Assembly (NCBI GenBank): GCA_016708585.1
Contig: JADJFK010000007.1
Coordinates: 196,314 to 260,313, forward strand
Direction of reading: 5' to 3'
From: Sulfuritalea sp.
GTDB lineage: Bacteria > Pseudomonadota > Gammaproteobacteria > Burkholderiales > Rhodocyclaceae
DNA length: 64,000 nucleotides
The position numbers were made by a program, and so were the translations under genes. The notes beneath the pieces are model-generated. The model was not told the DNA's origin and ran no database searches. It was given only the letters and a program-made list of their open reading frames with translations. Below are positions 62,770 through 64,000 of the stretch, piece by piece (the stretch's first letter is position 1; each line of letters starts with the position of its first letter).

Positions 62770-63573
62770 ATGAACCCGCCCCGTTTCGAACACCACGAAG
62801 TACTGGTCCGCGTCCCCGCGGGCAGGGCGCAGCCGACACCCCTGCTGTTCGTCCATGGCGCCTACGCCGCGGCCTGGTGCTGGGAGGAGCATTTCCTGCA
62901 GTACTTCGCCGACGCCGGTTACGCGGCCTATGCCCTGAGCCTTTCCGGACACGGCGGTTCGCCGGGCCGCAAGCAGCTCGACAGCTTTTCCATCCTCGAC
63001 TACGCGCGCGATGTGACGAGCGTCGTCAATCGGCTGCCGGCGCCACCGGTCCTGATCGGGCATTCGATGGGCGGTTTCGTGGTGCAGAAGTACCTCGAAA
63101 AGTATCAGGCCCCCGGCGCGGTGCTGATGTGCGCCGTGCCGCCGCAGGGCCTGTTGGCGGCGGCCGTGGGCATGATGTTTTCCAAGCCGGGCATGATGTC
63201 CGACCTCAACAGCCTGATGAGCGGCGGCAGGGCCTCGCTGGAAACCCTGCGCGAGGCACTGTTCGCCCAGCCGGTGTCGGCGGACGACCTGAAGCGCTAC
63301 TACAAGAACACGCAATCCGAATCGCATCGCGCCATCTGGGACATGTCCCTGTTCGCGATGCCGCGCACCGGCAGCGTGAAGCGCACGCCCTTGCTGGTGC
63401 AGGGCGCGGAACACGATCACCTGATTCCGGCGTCGCTGGTACAGATGACCGCCCGTACTTACGGCGTAAAAGCCAACATCTTCCCCGGCATGGGGCATGG
63501 CCTGATGCTGGAACGCGACTGGGAAAAGCCCGCCCGGCAAATCCTCGACTGGCTGCAGGAGCTCGGATTGTGA
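62770..63573 (+). CDS. Alpha/beta hydrolase
   Basis: 267 residues. LLFVHGAYAAAWCWEE (oxyanion site), nucleophile elbow IGHSMGGFV, acid in GAEHDHLIP and catalytic His in FPGMGHGLML. It resembles lysophospholipase or esterase-type hydrolases. The substrate cannot be told. Stop overlaps the start of the DUF1840 gene. Confidence 0.88.
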   Translation: MNPPRFEHHEVLVRVPAGRAQPTPLLFVHGAYAAAWCWEEHFLQYFADAGYAAYALSLSGHGGSPGRKQLDSFSILDYARDVTSVVNRLPAPPVLIGHSMGGFVVQKYLEKYQAPGAVLMCAVPPQGLLAAAVGMMFSKPGMMSDLNSLMSGGRASLETLREALFAQPVSADDLKRYYKNTQSESHRAIWDMSLFAMPRTGSVKRTPLLVQGAEHDHLIPASLVQMTARTYGVKANIFPGMGHGLMLERDWEKPARQILDWLQELGL

Positions 63574-63902
63574 TCGTGATCTTCCAGTCCCCCGCATCGG
63601 GCGACGTCATCATGTTCGGCGACGTGGCCAAGCGCATGATGAAGCTGATGGGCAAGGAGCCGACCGACAAGGGCATCGTCACCGTCGAGCAGTTGCCGGA
63701 CGCGATCGCGCGCATCAAGGCGGCGATCGAGGAAGACAAGCGGCAGCGCGCCGGCCGGGGTCCGGACGATCGGCCGCAGTCCGAGCAGGCCGAGGGCGGC
63801 GGCAGCCGTCCCTATGTCAGCCTGACCCAGCGCGCCGTGCCGCTGCTGGAACTGCTGGAGTGGTCGCTGAAGAAACAGAAGCCCGTGGTCTGGGGCGTCT
63901 GA
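63570..63902 (+). CDS. DUF1840 family protein
   Basis: 110 residues. IVIFQSPASGDVIMFGDVAKRMMKLMGK and the C-terminal VSLTQRAVPLLELLEWSLKKQKPVVWGV are the DUF1840 ends, with a charged, variable middle. Function unknown; the family is typical of betaproteobacteria. The GTG start overlaps the hydrolase stop. The last 98 bp of the window hold no gene, only a TAACGCCG/CGGCGTTA hairpin at 63951-63973 that may be a terminator. Confidence 0.88.
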   Translation: MIVIFQSPASGDVIMFGDVAKRMMKLMGKEPTDKGIVTVEQLPDAIARIKAAIEEDKRQRAGRGPDDRPQSEQAEGGGSRPYVSLTQRAVPLLELLEWSLKKQKPVVWGV

Positions 63903-64000
63903 TTCCGCCCCGGATTGAAACCGATACTTTGTAGTTGCGGCCGCTGCGCTTAACGCCGATAAAACCGGCGTTAGCCTTCACTGAAACTGCGTTTTCGACT

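Overview
The window is the replication-origin region of a high-GC proteobacterial chromosome, most likely a betaproteobacterium near the Rhodocyclales. That placement is inferred from gene content and order: rpmH-rnpA-yidD-yidC-mnmE facing dnaA-dnaN-gyrB with no recF, mnmG-rsmG-parA-parB joined to a complete atp operon, a DUF971-ubiE-Tim44-ubiJ cluster, a giant DUF3683-type FAD/Fe-S oxidoreductase, a phasin and DUF1840. No rRNA, tRNA, CRISPR array, prophage or intact insertion sequence was seen.

Layout. 1-5.7 kb: the end of a sulfatase-like gene, a small membrane protein, and a divergent pair of beta-glucan genes (a GH17 membrane protein and an NdvB-like GH17-GT2 synthase). 5.7-13 kb: single metabolic, RNA and cell-wall genes (flavin reductase, alkene reductase, arfB, dbpA, NHL protein, histidine phosphatase, lytic transglycosylase, phasin). 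13-19 kb: gyrB, dnaN and dnaA on the minus strand, with the probable oriC between dnaA and dnaN, and rpmH starting the divergent plus-strand block. 19-35 kb: membrane insertion and tRNA modification (yidD, yidC, mnmE, mnmG), segregation (two parS sites, parA, parB) and ATP synthase (atpI to atpC) with a strong promoter and a clear terminator. 35-43 kb: a c-type heme protein, the ubiquinone cluster, phoB-phoR, a PilZ-like protein and a HIT protein. 43-50 kb: the FAD/Fe-S oxidoreductase, then lemA and two TPM-domain genes. 50-57 kb: MATE transporter, yqaA, ilvA, then an overlapping run of four exported proteins ending in a caspase-like protease. 57-64 kb: C-S lyase, 5-formyl-THF cyclo-ligase, slt, NDUFA9-like protein, cca, DUF2905, an alpha/beta hydrolase and DUF1840.

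Beyond ordinary genes, five structures stand out. (1) A 25-bp repeat occurs at least 11 times in both orientations, inside genes in several reading frames as well as between genes. (2) A ~244-bp MITE-like palindromic element lies between mnmE and a TSUP gene. (3) Two tandem 110-bp units are exactly arranged as 37-codon ORFs chained by stop/start overlaps to the genes on both sides. (4) A candidate small RNA with a CCUCCUCCUCC stretch lies downstream of gyrB. (5) The last ten codons of atpG recur 58 bp downstream with only synonymous differences. The FecR-like/autotransporter/lipoprotein-hydrolase/caspase operon is the best candidate for an undescribed protein system.
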